From: Tupaia tana
Lineage: Eukaryota > Chordata > Mammalia > Scandentia > Tupaiidae
DNA length: 64,000 bases
Assembly: GCA_026018925.1 (NCBI GenBank)
Contig: JAKSZU010000026.1
Coordinates: forward strand, 19,944,759 to 20,008,758
Direction of reading: 5' to 3'
The notes below the pieces were generated by a model. The model had not been told where the DNA came from, did no database searches, and was given only the letters and a program-made list of their open reading frames with translations. Position numbers and translations under genes: made by a program. Below are positions 32,243 to 43,887 of this stretch, in pieces (position 1 is the stretch's first letter; each line of letters opens with the position of its first letter).

Positions 32243-32502
32243 ATTATTTTTTTTTTTTTTATTTAAGAGACTTTTGCCTTAGGGTGCATGTGCTCACTGG
32301 AGAGACAGTGAAAGGAAAAGTAAGAAATAACCCCCCAGAGAGGATGGCCACACCACAACCCCTTCTCCTCCAAGGATCTTAGGCACTCACACCCACACAT
32401 GGGCATGCCTGGCTTGATTTTCAAGTCAGAGTCCAGGACTTGAACTGCGGTCAGTCATGTGGGAGTCCAGTGCCTTCAGCATCACACCACCTGCTGGCCC
32501 CT
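32243..32502 (-). mobile_element. type C SINE
   Basis: GACTTTTGCCTTAGGGTGCA start; reversed head ACCACCTGCTGGCCCC. Confidence 0.9.
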
Positions 32503-32623
32503 AAATCGCTCTTTCAATTTAAGATGTTATACCTAACTAAATCTCAGTAAAAGCCACGCTCATCATTCATTCAGACATCACAAAAATCTATGAACATTAC
32601 AAGGCACTCACTGAAATACATAC

Positions 32624-33084
32624 TTAGACAATATCACAGGGTCGTCCAAGGAAGTCAATGAAATGCATTCTGGGACACTGTTGGCTGTACCTGGAAGCTG
32701 GGACTGACTGACTGAGGCTGAAGCTACCATGACAGTGTTCTCTTCGTCTACAGTGTTGACCGAGACATCGTTACTAGTGAGAGTATACACTGAAGGAAAC
32801 GTGGAACTGGTCCTACTTTCACTTTGGAACGCGTGATTCTTCCAAGAGTCCACTGGTGAAGCCTTTGTACTTGAAGAGTGTTTGGAGAATCCGGACAACT
32901 GAGTAGCGATATTACTTGCTTGTGAAAAAGAGTCAATGTCCGAGTGACTGGACATACTAGGTTCTAGAACCGAGTCTGGTGAAAAGGATGTCCTGTCATC
33001 CAGGGCGTTCAAGCAGCCATGTGGCTGGGCTCCTGGAACCTGCTGACTCGGCTTCATGTGCAACGTTGGATCCAGAGTAAGCAC
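32624..33084 (-). CDS. MPHOSPH9: MPHOSPH9 coding exon 8b (long Ser-rich exon), residues 439-592
   Basis: Encodes 153 codons plus two bases. It begins VLTLDPTLHMKPSQQVPG after acceptor CTGTCCGCAG and ends SLTSLDDPVILS plus AA at donor GTATGT. Recognisable blocks are DDRTSFSPDSVLEPSMSS, SSTFPSVYTLTSNDVSVN and DEENTVMVASASVSQSQL. It is rich in Ser/Thr and Ser-Pro sites, as expected for a mitotic phosphoprotein, and predicted to be disordered. Confidence 0.96.
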
Positions 33085-33254
33085 CTGCGGACAGAGAGTC
33101 GACAGTGAGACCTGACCCTCAGTTCCGTGCTCGGCTGGCTGGTTTCTGAGGGAGCAGCAGCAGATCTGCGCGAGAAAGGAAAGCGTAAGCGAGAAGCCAG
33201 AGTCAGAGTCAGGGAGCACGTCACTTGCACTCAGCAGAACGCTGCCAACTTTAC

Positions 33255-33380
33255 CTCCGGGGGATGATTTGGGTTGGGAGCAGAAGTGAGATTCCTCTCA
33301 GGTAACTGCTTCTTTTCCCTTTGTTTTTTATGATAAATATCCTTCAGTGATGGTAGCTGCATCCCATTACTACTATTAGA
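33255..33380 (-). CDS. MPHOSPH9: MPHOSPH9 coding exon 8a, residues 397-438
   Basis: Forty-two codons: SNSSNGMQLPSLKDIYHK, then KQREKKQLPERNLTSAPNP and NHPPE. I chose the acceptor TATCTTTAAG because only it keeps phase 0 with both neighbouring exons. The two TAG triplets just inside the exon would give the wrong phase if used as acceptors. The donor is GAG|GTAAAG. Confidence 0.92.
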
Positions 33381-33916
33381 CTTAAAGATACGAAACAGAA
33401 TTATTTAAATGGTATTATCAGCAATGGAAAATATTTACTAATATAAAAAGCTGCATCATAAAAAAAAAACCTGCACCATAAAGGGATTACTGAAAGATTT
33501 TGAAAAATAAGTTAAAAATCTAAACAGTCAGATGTATAAGTTTGAAAGTCATTTCCTATTATTATGAATTTTCCTCAGAATGAAACAAATATTTATATCT
33601 CCTAACTATAAATATTAAGGGGATAACTTGAGCTTAAATTATTTAGCAGTCTATGAATATTCTCAAAGAATAAAATCTTAGGTATTCCTTCCCCAACCCC
33701 CACACTCAAATAAGAACCAAGTCTGTAGAGAAGACTTCAACATGAAAGTCTGAAGTAGGATGAGAAAACTCCGGGCAAATCGACTTCACGTGCCTCAAAG
33801 TATAGCACAAGCAGCAGGACGCCTCACAGAGACTTGAGAGCCATGCTTGGTTTGGTTTTTAAAGAGTTTGCAAACCATACCCATCCCTGAAAAAAGTGTA
33901 GGTAAGAAGCTTTAAG

Positions 33917-34088
33917 GGGCCAGAGGGTGGCATGGTGGTTAAGGCGCTGGACTCCTACACCGAGAACCACAGTTCAGGTCCTGGACCTGGTGGCTAGCTG
34001 GATAGCGTGCTCTCTCATTAGCTCTCTCTCTCTCATTAGTGCATGTGCCCTATAGCAGATTTAAAAAATTAATTAAAAAGTTTAAAAA
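33917..34088 (+). mobile_element. type B/C hybrid SINE
   Basis: GGGGCCAGAGGGTGGCATGG head like type B, but the GTGCATGTGCCCTATAGC end of the long forms. Confidence 0.85.
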
Positions 34089-34439
34089 AGAAACTACAAG
34101 AAAAAGAAGTCTGCTTCTTTCCAGTTAATAATATAAGGAGTAAAGTAATGACCGTAACTTCTAAAGCTGGCAATCAGGAAATCGGGACTTTGCTACACCA
34201 CAAATGTTACAAAGAGGTCTAAGCCCAAAACATTACAACCTTGGGCTCAAATTATTTGTAGGATGTGACAAGAGTACAAAATTAACCCTGGTCCTCAAAT
34301 TTCAACTCTGGTTGTTACTTCAAAGGAGATAATTAACAAGGAATACATTTAAAGCAACAAGAAAACACATTCATCATATAGCTTTAAATTTAGGTCCCAT
34401 TTCCAGACCCAACATAAGCTGCAGAACACCCTGAATTTT

Positions 34440-34697
34440 TTTTTTTTAAAATAATTGTCAGAGGGTGCATGCACTCACCAGAAGGAAACAGTGAAGGGGA
34501 AGGGAAAAAACACCCCACAATAGGCACAGTCATCCTATGATCCTTCTCTCTTCCATTCCTCCGTCCTGTTGGGATTTGGGGCATACATGCACACATGCCC
34601 AGTGTGTTTTTCAAGCCACTGGGGCCAGGATTCAAACCAGTGTCCACCATCTGGAATCCAGCTCCCTTACCCACCAGGCCACAGGGCCAGCCTACTC
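34440..34697 (-). mobile_element. type C SINE
   Basis: CAGAGGGTGCATGCACTCAC start; reversed head CCACAGGGCCAGCC. Confidence 0.87.
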
Positions 34698-35345
34698 AAT
34701 ATTTTTTAACATAGCCTATAGTCTGAGAACAGGACAATTAATTATACTTCTTGTGTGTGTATTACAGCCATTCATTTGTTAAATCTAAACCTTTAACAGT
34801 AACCACAATCCCCATAATCCTGCTTTTCAGTTTTATTCTTTACATACCAACACCTTATAGTACTCGTCCCAAGCCCCGAAGCTCAAGACTAGGCTAAGCG
34901 GCACTGGAGGGGCCCTGGCCTGTGACCTGTGAACAGGTGCTGCTGTTCTATTTAGAGTGTGCTCCTGGGAGCCACCTTGTCTCACCAGTCTACAGTATTA
35001 TCTCCTTACTATATTTTGGCATCTCGGAAATGAGGATGCCCCTTATAATTCATTGCACCTGACAACTGCTTTTTGGCAATTTTGGTAATAGCTGTGACAT
35101 AACTGCCATTGCCTGCTCATAAACAATTATCGAAAGCATCAACATGGACCACACGGGTGTCAGCAGTGTGGAAGAAAACCCTAGATGGCAACGGGCCCTG
35201 AGAACCAGTATTTAAGGGAGGGGTGACACAGACACGTTTGGCGTCGCTCCCCATCCAGAGTCGGAAGCACGCTAGTGCTGCATAATTACTGACTCAAGTG
35301 AAAACTCTGCACCCACACCTCCCATTCTTTGCAGAAAACTGCCAA

Positions 35346-35575
35346 GGCTGGCCCCATAACTCAGCAGTGAAGGGTGCTGGATCCCACGTGCTCAACCACA
35401 AATTCAGACCCCGGCCCTGGTGACTTGAAAAACACACTAGGCATGAGTGCATACGTGTGCCCGAAACCCCTGAAGGGAAGGCAGCATGGAGGGCAGGACG
35501 GCAACATGACCATGCCCCTTTTGGGTGCTCTGTCTCTCTTATAAGCACACGTGCCCTCTAGCAATTAAATAAATA
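35346..35575 (+). mobile_element. type C SINE
   Basis: GGCTGGCCCCATAACTCAGC head; CACACGTGCCCTCTAGC end. Confidence 0.85.
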
Positions 35576-35697
35576 AAAAGCTCCAAGCACTGAATGTATT
35601 TTTAGAGAAATGTTGTTATCACCAATGCTCGTGGGAACCCAAAGGAATATACAGAAAACATGGAAATCCACTGTGAGTTCAAAAGTATTAGCCTCTG

Positions 35698-35969
35698 GGA
35701 ACCAGCAGTTAGCGTAATGGCTATGTCGCTGGACTCCCACGTAGTCGACCGCGGTTCGAGTCCCGGACCTGGTGGCTTAACTCACACCAGACGCGTGTGC
35801 GTGCATGCCCAAGATCCCGAGAGGAGAATGGAGGAGAAGGGATTGCGGCATGACCATGCCCCCTGGGGGGTGATTTCTCGCCTTCTGTCTCTATGTCTCT
35901 CTCTGTCTGTCTGGTGAGCGCAGGCACCCTATAGCAAAAAAACCTCTCCAAAAAAAAAAAAAAAAAACG
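35698..35969 (+). mobile_element. type A SINE, young, with target duplication
   Basis: GGAACCAGCAGTTAGCGTAA head. TATTAGCCTCTG at 35686-35697 and 35970-35981. Confidence 0.97.
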
Positions 35970-36484
35970 TATTAGCCTCTGTAGGCGAGTATGTTTTGGC
36001 CAATTTTAATTCACTTGTGTTCCTTTTTTAAGTACATAGAGATATATAGTAAAAATCTATGGTTAATTAAGTGTGAAAGCTCTTCCTAAGGATAAAATAT
36101 AAATTCTAAGTGACAAAAGAAAACACTGTACCAGTCTAGAAAGAAAAGGAAAACCTCAGACCTGACGCACCCTCAGTTCAATAACACACAGCACAGGAGT
36201 GTGGCCGCTCCAGAGCAGCAGGCGACCCGTGCAATGTGACTGCCAAGTCGGACACAACCCCCACGGTTCATCTCTCTGTGTTGATCTGTTCGTTCCTTTC
36301 CTGAGTCTGGAATGTGGGTCTCTGTTGCTCTCTGGAACACAGACGTTCAGAGGTGCACTGGACCCCCACTGCCCCTGTTGTGTGCATGTCACTCCTCAGT
36401 GTGTGCATGTTCCTCTCTCAGTGGCTTCAGTGGCTTCAGCTGGAGCTCTCCTGTTCCCCAGCCTACATTCTGGAACACGACTAC

Positions 36485-36662
36485 AAGGCCAGCAGGTGGC
36501 ATAGTGGCTAAGGCACTGGACTCCCACATGGCTGACCATGGTTTGAGTCCCTGACCAGGTGGCTTGCTTTGACACTTCCCCACCTCTCTGTCTCTTTCTG
36601 GTGAGTGCATATGCCCTGTAGCAAAACTTAAAATGATAATAAAATTAAATAAATTTAAAAAC
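36485..36662 (+). mobile_element. type B/C hybrid SINE
   Basis: AGGCCAGCAGGTGGCATAGT head, short CT-rich middle, then GTGCATATGCCCTGTAGC. Confidence 0.9.
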
Positions 36663-37086
36663 ACAACCATGAAATATTCATATGCGCATCAATGCATACA
36701 CATTAAGTAGTTTTATTTATTCTGAAATAAAATATGTATACTTCCTGCTTAAAGAAAATATAGCAAATTAAAGTGCATGTAATTGTAGTACAAAGGACCC
36801 GTGCCAGGTGTGTGCTAGGATGGAAAATGAACAACAGGTTTAGAGAAGGGGAAGGAGAGCTGGGACCTACTCTTCCTCTACAAGAGCAGACGCACACGTC
36901 TCACCTAACGCACGGCGCACCAAGCGACACCTCAGCGTCAAGTTTCAGTGACTCCCGAGACCACGCGGGAGCAGACAGGTGGGACCTGGAAGCAGGCGTG
37001 GGCAGGGCCTGAAGTCCACGCTGTCCTGAGTCTCAGGAGCCGAAACGCAACGTATAGCGGAGCACCTGCAGCACCGCGTTCATTAC

Positions 37087-37190
37087 CTGGCTTGACGACG
37101 TATCTGAGGAGGAAGGCACAAACGCTTTCTCCAAAGTCTCGGGCAGAGAGTGGTACATGTCCTTCTCCTCCAGCTTCCAGTATGTCAGTC
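37087..37190 (-). CDS. MPHOSPH9: MPHOSPH9 coding exon 7, residues 362-396
   Basis: Two leading bases complete Gly, then LTYWKLEEKDMYHSLPET and LEKAFVPSSSDTSSSQ follow. The acceptor is GTGTGTTAG and the donor CAG|GTAATG. It ends in phase 0. Confidence 0.93.
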
Positions 37191-37470
37191 CTAACACACC
37201 CAGACAGAGAACGGGGGAAGAAAAGAGAACATCAGCACTTTCAGAATCATTTACACTGAGAGAAAACTGGGCCAGTCGGCGATGCCCTGGGCAGTAACGG
37301 CGCTCCACAATGCTAGACCCACAGCGGACGTCCCAGGCTCGCACCTCGAGGTTGCGCTGTCCATGCTGGGCGCCTGTGCACCCATGGCTGGAGAGAAGCA
37401 TGGAGTCAGAACTCTGCTGGGGTGCCTCTCTCTCATGACAGATATGAATAAGGAAACTTTAAATAAAACC

Positions 37471-37626
37471 GGGACTGGGCCTCCATGTGGTGTGGGGTTA
37501 GGGCACTGGACTCCCACATGGCCAACCGTGGTTCAAGTCCTGGACCTGACAGCTTGCTTTCTCATTTTCTCTCTCTCTCTCTATGGTAAATGTGCATGCA
37601 ACTTTAAAAATATTAATTAAAATAAC
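37471..37626 (+). mobile_element. type B SINE
   Basis: GGGCCTCCATGTGGTGTGGG head, GTTCAAGTCCTGGACCTGAC, AT-rich end. Confidence 0.85.
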
Positions 37627-37790
37627 CGGGCAAACAGGTGGCATGGTGGTTAAGGTGGTAGACTCCCACATGGCTGACCATGGTTTGAACCCTGGACCTG
37701 GTGGCTTGGTTCCTCGCTTTCTCTCTCTCTCTGGTGAGCACATGTGCCCTCTAGCAAATTAAAAAATGATAAAATAAATAATATTGTTTT
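37627..37790 (+). mobile_element. type B/C hybrid SINE
   Basis: GGGCAAACAGGTGGCATGGT head and GCACATGTGCCCTCTAGC end. Confidence 0.88.
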
Positions 37791-38033
37791 TGAGAGGTTT
37801 TTGCTATAGGGTGCATGTGCTTGCCAGAGAGACAGAGAGACAGAAAGAGAGAAATCACCTCCCAGGGAGGATGGCCACACCGCAATCCCTTCTCCTCCAT
37901 TCTCCTCTTGGGATCTTGGGGCACACACGCACACGCGCCCGACATGATTTTAAGCCACTGGGTCCAGGACACAAACAGCAGTTGACTACATGGGAGTCCA
38001 ACGACACAGCCATTATGCCAACTGCTGGTCCCA
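37791..38033 (-). mobile_element. type A SINE
   Basis: GAGGTTTTTGCTATAGGGTG start, reversed head AACTGCTGGTCCC. Confidence 0.94.
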
Positions 38034-38056
38034 AAATAAATAAAATTAATAATTCT

Positions 38057-38328
38057 TTTTTTTTTTTTTTTTTTTGGAGAGGTTTTTCGCTATAGGGTGC
38101 GTGCGCTCGCCAGACAGACAGAGAGAGACATAGAGACAGAAAGCGAGAAATCACCCCCCAGGGGGGATGGCCACGCCGCAATCCCTTCTCCTCCATTCTC
38201 CTCTCGGGATCTTGGGCACGCACGCACACGCGCCCGGCGTGAGTTGTAAGCCACCGGGTCCGAGACGCGAACCGCAGTCGACTACGTGGGAGTCCAGCGA
38301 CATAGCCATTACGCTAACTGCTGGTCCT
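38057..38328 (-). mobile_element. type A SINE, diagnostic young subfamily
   Basis: Reversed GAGTTGTAAGCCACCGGGTC, then CGAGACGCGAACC. CpG-rich. Confidence 0.96.
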
Positions 38329-39464
38329 GAAATACCAGTTTTGAATAGGGTGGTCAGAGCTGGCTCATTGGGAGGGCAAGAGTGCAGGGAGAGTCAGCCA
38401 CTTTTGCCATCTGTGAAGGCAATCCCCTTTCCGGGGGTTGGGGATTCGGGCAGAGGAAGCGGCCAGTCCAAAAGCCCTAAAGCAAGAGCGTGCTGGTGTA
38501 CGTGAGCAGACAGACTCCGCAGCAGAGACGGACAGCAGGAGGCCCGACGGCACCAGCACGTGGGCCTCGTGTCCGTGCGTGCAGAGACCACTGGAGGGTA
38601 CTAAGCAGGAGTCCCGTGATCTCAGTTACCTGTCAGAAGGGCCCTTTGGCTACTGTGTCGAGAGCACACTGAAGGCAATGGTGCAGGCAGGGGGCTGGTG
38701 GGGCTGGTGGGGCAGGTGCAGCACTACCCACTGACAGATGAGGGGGCTCTATCAGGGTAGCAGCAGTGGAGTGGGGAGAAGTGGCTGGATTCTGGAAATT
38801 TCTGTAAGGCAAAGCTAATTCATCCTGAGCAACTAGATGTGGACTGTGAGGAAAATGTTATATAAAGCAGGCCGTGAAGACCGGACCAGACACAGCTGGG
38901 GTGGAGAAACGCCAGGCTCTGCAGCCCGAGACCACACAGGAGGCCACGGTCGACCCCAAGTCCACCCAAAGCCCAGCCGTGGGCACACTCCTGGGACCTC
39001 AGCAGCCGCGGAGCCTGAGGCATGGTTCAGCACAGGGAAAGACAACTAGAACAAGTCCCCTGGGGGAAGGGAGTAAAGAGCAGCTCAGAGGGTCTGAGCC
39101 CAGCCCACCAGGAGGCACCTGAATCGGCTGAGGAGGCTGGAGCAGCTGCTTGAAATCAAAGAACCCCTTCCTTCTCTCTCACAGGACTTGCCACATGGAT
39201 TAAGGCCAGAAGCTCCCAGAGGGCGCTGTGACACGTAATACACGCACAGAACCACGGCGATACGCTGCACCAGGGGCTTCGAAAGCGTGGAAGGGGTGAG
39301 TTAAGGTATGAGTTTGCTTTGGTGCAAAAAGTTTGAAAGCATGTATAGTTTTTTCATAATACGCATTTCTCATAACTTTTGAATGACCCTCATACATGTT
39401 GACACCCTGTAAGAAAAACGAATTGTTTTTTGTAAAAAAAATCTTTAAAAAGGCAGGTGCATAC
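38329..39464. other. SINE-free intronic stretch left of exon 6
   Basis: GC-rich, with many short open frames on both strands and no recognisable protein, repeat or RNA. Confidence 0.6.
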
Positions 39465-39552
39465 CTGTTCCTGAATCAGACATCCACGAGCTCGGACTTT
39501 CGTCTGGTTTGCTGAGGTAAAAAGCACGAGGGAGTGCGGCGGCGAAGTCAGG
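39465..39552 (-). CDS. MPHOSPH9: MPHOSPH9 coding exon 6, residues 333-362
   Basis: Encodes PDFAAALPRAFYLSKPDE and SPSSWMSDSGT, then a G that begins a Gly codon. The acceptor CTCCCTTGCAG is strong and the donor is CAG|GTATGC. FYLSKPDES-WMSDSGTG is a recognisable MPP9 segment. The GC content is higher than in neighbouring exons. Confidence 0.94.
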
Positions 39553-39876
39553 CTGCAAGGGAGCAGAGGAGACATCGGCTGACGGCCGAGGCAGGCCGCT
39601 GGGCAGGACAGAGCCGGGGCCGGGGTCACACCAGGAGCAAAGGATCCGGGACGGTTCGCCATGGTACAGGAACGCCGAGGGGAGGGCTTTGCAGTGAAGG
39701 GTTTTCTTTCCCTATGTGACCTGCTAGTTTATTTTGGTCCTCTGTGAAGGTGGAGGCAAAAACTGGGGGACGAATTCAGGCCTCAAATGCGTTCGTGATT
39801 TGCCATGCGCTTCCAAAAGAAATCCGAGGGGCTCAGAACTGAAGCCATTTGGTACAAAACATAAAAGCCATAACAA

Positions 39877-40145
39877 GGGACCAGCAGTTAGCGTAATGGC
39901 TATGTCGCTGGACTCCCACGTAGTCGACCGCGGTTCGAGTCCCGGACCCGGCGGCTTAAACTCACGCCGGGCGCGTGTGCGTGCGTGCCCAGGATCCCGA
40001 GAGGAGAATGGAGGAGAAGGGATTGCGGCGTGGCCATCCCCCCTGGGGGGTGATTTCCTGCTTTCTATCTTTCTGTCTCTCTCTGTCTGTCTGGCGAGCG
40101 CACGCGCCCTATAGCAAAAACCTCTCCAAAAAAAAAAAAAAAAAA
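39877..40145 (+). mobile_element. type A SINE, youngest-looking standard copy
   Basis: Intact box B GGTTCGAGTCCCGG, nearly all CpGs kept. AAAAGCCATAACAA at 39863-39876 and 40146-40159. Confidence 0.98.
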
Positions 40146-41244
40146 AAAAGCCATAACAATCCGTTTTTCTCACTGCAATGATAATGTTAACATATCACCT
40201 TAACTCTGACCACCACCGCCACACGGACCTTCAACAGCACACCACTCCGCACACACGAAGGAATGCTCCTAGCTCCAGGAGAGGCTAACAAGGCGTTTTT
40301 ATCGTGAGAGCTAACACCGATCACCTTGGACATGAGCACAAGGAGTCTGCTGCCACATGCCAGGCTGGCGGGAATATTTCTGCTGGAATTTTTCTTATCG
40401 GTTCTACCAAACTCTCGATCCGTCAAACAGTGCTTACGCTGGATTTGCTAACAACCGTCCACAAGCCCATTGCGACAGGAGGAGCCCCAGAGAGAAAGGG
40501 GACCCATCCGTCAGCCACACAAGGCACCGCTCAGCCTGCCCAGCCCCTTCCTGGGAGAGCCCTGAGTGCCTCTGATCTCGTCTAAAAGCTCCCGTTCGAG
40601 CGGCTGCGGTACTGACACGCACAGGAGCAGGTGACTGGAGCGAGCTAAGTCAAATGACCGCAGAGAACACGCTGTCCTCATCCCGGGGCAGATGGGCAGA
40701 CTTCAGTGCACCGGCACTCACTGAGGTCACTCTTGCACTTACACTCACACTCACATGAGGGTGAGCCTGAGGGGACTCACCCGTTTACACAGCAGCCTGC
40801 TGCCCCTTCCAGGCAGACAGGCATTCACTGACGGACATGCCGGCTTTCCCTGAGGACCGAGGGGCTGGTCAACGACAAGGCCTGCAGCGCGAACCGGACC
40901 CGAGACGCTAGCCGAGGCCGGCACCAGCGCCGCGCGGCACCTGTTAGCCCGTGGGAGGTCCTCGGCCTGCACGAGCCACATCCGCCTGACCCCTGCCCAG
41001 GACTATGGGCAGCGAGGGCAGCTGGGGCTTCGGAACTCCCCTTCGCTAAACGGTCCCCAACTTCACGATGCCCCGTGGAGGAGCTATTGCACAGAGCTGC
41101 GAGTGTGGGCAGTCGGCGGAAGGGGGTTCTGTCCACGAGCACTCCTCACACGAGAGCAAAATGGAACAATCGGAGTAGGGGGAAGGATTACAGGAAGGGG
41201 AAAGTGCCTTTAAAAAAAAGAAAGAAAGGCCAGATTCTGGCCAC

Positions 41245-41300
41245 ATCACGAGCCTCCTGACTAGCTGGGGGTGCAGGCACCTGCCACCCCTAAGTAGGCT
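41245..41300 (-). mobile_element. 7SL-like fragment
   Basis: GCCTCCTGACTAGCTGGGGG, then TGCAGGCACCTGCCACC reads as the reverse of a 7SL SINE centre. Confidence 0.5.
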
Positions 41301-41654
41301 TCCCCAGCTCTGAGAACTCAGAACTCTGCGGTAAGGCCACGTTTCAGGTGTGGCGTCTCCGACTCACCAACCATCAGCCCGAAGCCATTTACGGCGGAGG
41401 AAAGGCAGAAACCTGGTCTCTCCTCACAATTTCAGACCGACTACATCACTCACTTACAAAGGGGGAAATGGAGCTGTCCAAGAGCGGATGGAAGGAAAAG
41501 ACAGGCTCCAAGACATGCCCTCCCAGCTGCGCTCTCTGCCCTGCGGACGCTGGCGCCAGGTCAGAGGACACGGCGAAGAGGGCCCTCCTCGGGCCTCACG
41601 CAGGGTCGCTGGGCAGTGGGGCTGCCTCTCCACGGAACTGAGGAGCAGTCGGGT

Positions 41655-41800
41655 GAGACCAGCAGGTCCGACACCTGACGACACATCAGAATCCCCGCAG
41701 AGCTGCTGCACCTCTGGAGAGGCCGCGCCGCACCCCGGGGAAGCAGAGCGCCTGGGACCGGTGGCCAGAAGCGGTTGTTCCGTCTCCTCTGGTGACACCC
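41655..41800 (+). mobile_element. MER5-like (hAT) DNA transposon remnant
   Basis: ACACATCAGAATCCCCGCAG and the following GC-rich centre resemble a non-autonomous hAT element of the MER5 group. No clean terminal repeats are visible. Confidence 0.35.
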
Positions 41801-42073
41801 TGGACAGCACAGCGGAACTCAGGCTGCACCAACTACGTACTGAACCACAGCCACAAAGACAGCCACTCAGCACCAGACGTCAGGGCGTTCGGGAGACAAT
41901 TAGAAGCACTGACTTATTTCCTTGTAAAACAAATTTTTAAATTGGTGCATAGCTTTGGTTTGTTTTTTTTTTTTATTCTACACATTTCCATAAACTTTTT
42001 AAAGACTTCTTGTATAAAAGCACAAACCCAAAGTTTATCAGAAGTAGAAAAGACTCCCCAGCAGAGCTGTCTT

Positions 42074-42354
42074 TTTTTTTTTTTCCTCCTTTTTTCTTTT
42101 TTTGGAGAGGTTTTTGCTATAGGGCGCGTGTGCTCGCCAAACAGACAGAGAGAGACAGAGAGACAGAAAGCGAGAAATCACCCCCCAGGGGGGATGGCCA
42201 CGCCGCAATCCCTTCTCCTCCATTCTCCTCCTGGGATCTTGGGCATGCACGCACACGCGCCCGACGTGAGTTCAAGCCACTGGGTCCGGGACTCGAACCA
42301 CGGTCGACTACGTGGGAGTCCAGTGACACAGCCATTACGCTAAGTGCTGGTCCC
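42074..42354 (-). mobile_element. type A SINE with target duplication
   Basis: CpG-rich body. CAGAGCTGTCTT at 42062-42073 and 42355-42366. Confidence 0.97.
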
Positions 42355-42387
42355 CAGAGCTGTCTTAAACCTGGTAAGATGAAAACA

Positions 42388-42602
42388 GGGCCACACAGTG
42401 GGGCAGCAGTAAAGCACCATGCTCTGTAAGGCCCACCCAGACAAAGGTGCCCAGCTTGGGTCTGAAGGCCTCCCTGGGTACACAAGGTCCATGTGGGCCA
42501 GGATCTGAGGCTGGGTGGGGGTTGGGCACAGGGCTAGAGCCCTGATCAGAATGCCTTCTTTCTTGGTCTCTCTCCCCCATGAAATAAACAAGAAAACTAT
42601 GA
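42388..42602 (+). mobile_element. type D SINE
   Basis: AGGGCCACACAGTGGGGCAG head, AAGGCCTCCCTGGGTACACA body, CTCTCCCCCATGAAATAAAC end. Confidence 0.6.
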
Positions 42603-42604
42603 TG

Positions 42605-42798
42605 GAGACCAGCAGGTGGCATGGTGGTTAAGGCGCTGGACCGACCACATGGCCAACCATGGTTCAAGTCCTGGACCTGGTGGCTTGCTTTCTCACTTTC
42701 TCTCTCTGTCTCTGTCTCTGTCTCTTTTTGGTCAAATTAACATAAATGGATGAATAAATAAAAATCAAATAAATAATTCTTAAAAAAAAAGAAAAAGA
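42605..42798 (+). mobile_element. type B SINE
   Basis: GAGACCAGCAGGTGGCATGG head, AACATAAATGGATGAATAAA tail. AAGAAAACTATGATG flanks it. Confidence 0.93.
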
Positions 42799-43194
42799 AA
42801 ACTATGATGAATGAAAACATTCTCCAATTCTGCCAATCTACTCAAACACACACACGCTGTACCGCAGTCTCCAAATGTTTTCATGCTGTCATACCAGGCC
42901 CAAAAGAACATAGCCACCACTGTGGTACTCAGGGACTGGAAGGCCACAGAAGCGTGGGGTCACGCAGCTTCGACCACCTCCACTTCCCTCAACACAAATC
43001 TGAAACAGTTCAGGAACAGTCACATTAGGAAGCCTACATATCATGAGTTGAAGAAAGAAAATTTACTGAAAGAAAAGAGAATTAAAGAGTGCTGTAGAAG
43101 GCCAGCGGTAGCGTGGTGGTGAAGGTGGCCACATCCCACACGGCCAACTTTGTGGCTCAAGTCCTTGAGCTGGCTGCTTGAAAAAAAAAGTTGG

Positions 43195-43655
43195 GGGGAA
43201 CCAGCAGGTGGAATGGTGGTTAATGTGCTGGACACTCCCACGTGGCTGACCATGGTTTGAGTCCCAGACCTGGTGGCTTGCTGTCTCACTTTCCCTCTCT
43301 TTTTCTCTCTGTCTCTCTCTCTGGTCAAATTTTAAAAAATAATAATTGGGGACCAGCAGTTAGCGTAATGGCTATGGGGTCCCATATAGTCGACCGTGGT
43401 TCGAGTCCCAGACCCGGTGGATTAAACTCACGCCAGGCACGTGTGCATGCGTGCCCAAGATCCCAAGAGGAGAATGGAGGAGAAGGGATTGCAGCATGTC
43501 CTTCCCCCCAGGGGGGTGATTTCTCACTTTCTGTCGCTTTGTCTCTCTCTGTCTTTCTGGCGAGCGCATGTGCCCTATAGCAAAAAAAAAAAAAAAATTC
43601 TCAAAAAAAAATTGAATGAATAAATAAAATTTTAAAATTCTTAAAAAAAAAAAAA
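43195..43655 (+). mobile_element. type B SINE inside the type C SINE
   Basis: GGAACCAGCAGGTGGAATGG head; its AT-rich tail is interrupted at 43349 and resumes near 43615 (AATGAATAAATAAAATT). Confidence 0.9.
43349..43614 (+). mobile_element. type A SINE inside the type B tail
   Basis: GGGACCAGCAGTTAGCGTAA head, CCCTATAGC end and long A-run. AATTG flanks it. Confidence 0.94.
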
Positions 43656-43854
43656 ACACGCTGGGTGCATGCGTGTGTGTGTGCGCGCGCGCCCAAAGCC
43701 CTGCGAGGGGACTGGAGGAGACGAGACTGTGGCATGGCCAGCCCCCAGGAGGGCTATTTATCACTTCCTTGCTCCCTGCCCCGCCCCGTGAGCTTATGCA
43801 ACCTTATTGTAAAACTAAAACCAAAACAAAGTGCTGTAGGAGGCTGAGGAGCTT

Positions 43855-43857
<3 letters not shown>

Positions 43858-43887
<30 letters not shown>

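Larger units (their letters stand above)
40160..42061. other. longest SINE-free interval inside the gene
   Basis: About 1.9 kb, GC- and CpG-richer than most introns here. Only a 7SL-like scrap and a possible MER5-like remnant are recognised. A 196-codon plus-strand frame (41350-41940) has no domain and no splice support. It could hold an intronic regulatory element, but I see no specific motif. Confidence 0.5.
43099..43828 (+). mobile_element. type C SINE hosting two later insertions
   Basis: The head is at 43099-43190 and the body resumes at about 43656. AGAGTGCTGTAGAAGG and AAAGTGCTGTAGGAGG flank the whole as its target duplication. Confidence 0.88.

Noticed and set aside
33369-33376. TAGTAG tandem acceptor at exon 8a
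   Set aside because: Either AG would put the exon in the wrong phase with exon 7; the upstream TTTAAG acceptor restores SNSSNGMQL in frame.
39877-39952. tRNA-like head with box A and box B, considered as a tRNA gene
   Set aside because: It is the SINE head, repeated about 100 times. No proper acceptor or anticodon stem closes, and the sequence runs on into the SINE body and A-tail.
39724-40173. 149-codon frame rich in Arg/Ser/Pro, with similar frames at 37855, 42010, 55596 and elsewhere
   Set aside because: The same peptide recurs wherever a type A SINE lies (PPRGDGHAAIPSPPFSSRDL type). It is the antisense reading of the SINE, not a protein family.
41350-41940. 196-codon plus-strand frame in the SINE-free intron
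   Set aside because: It is overlapped by an open minus frame, has low-complexity composition from high GC, and shows no domain or flanking splice signals.
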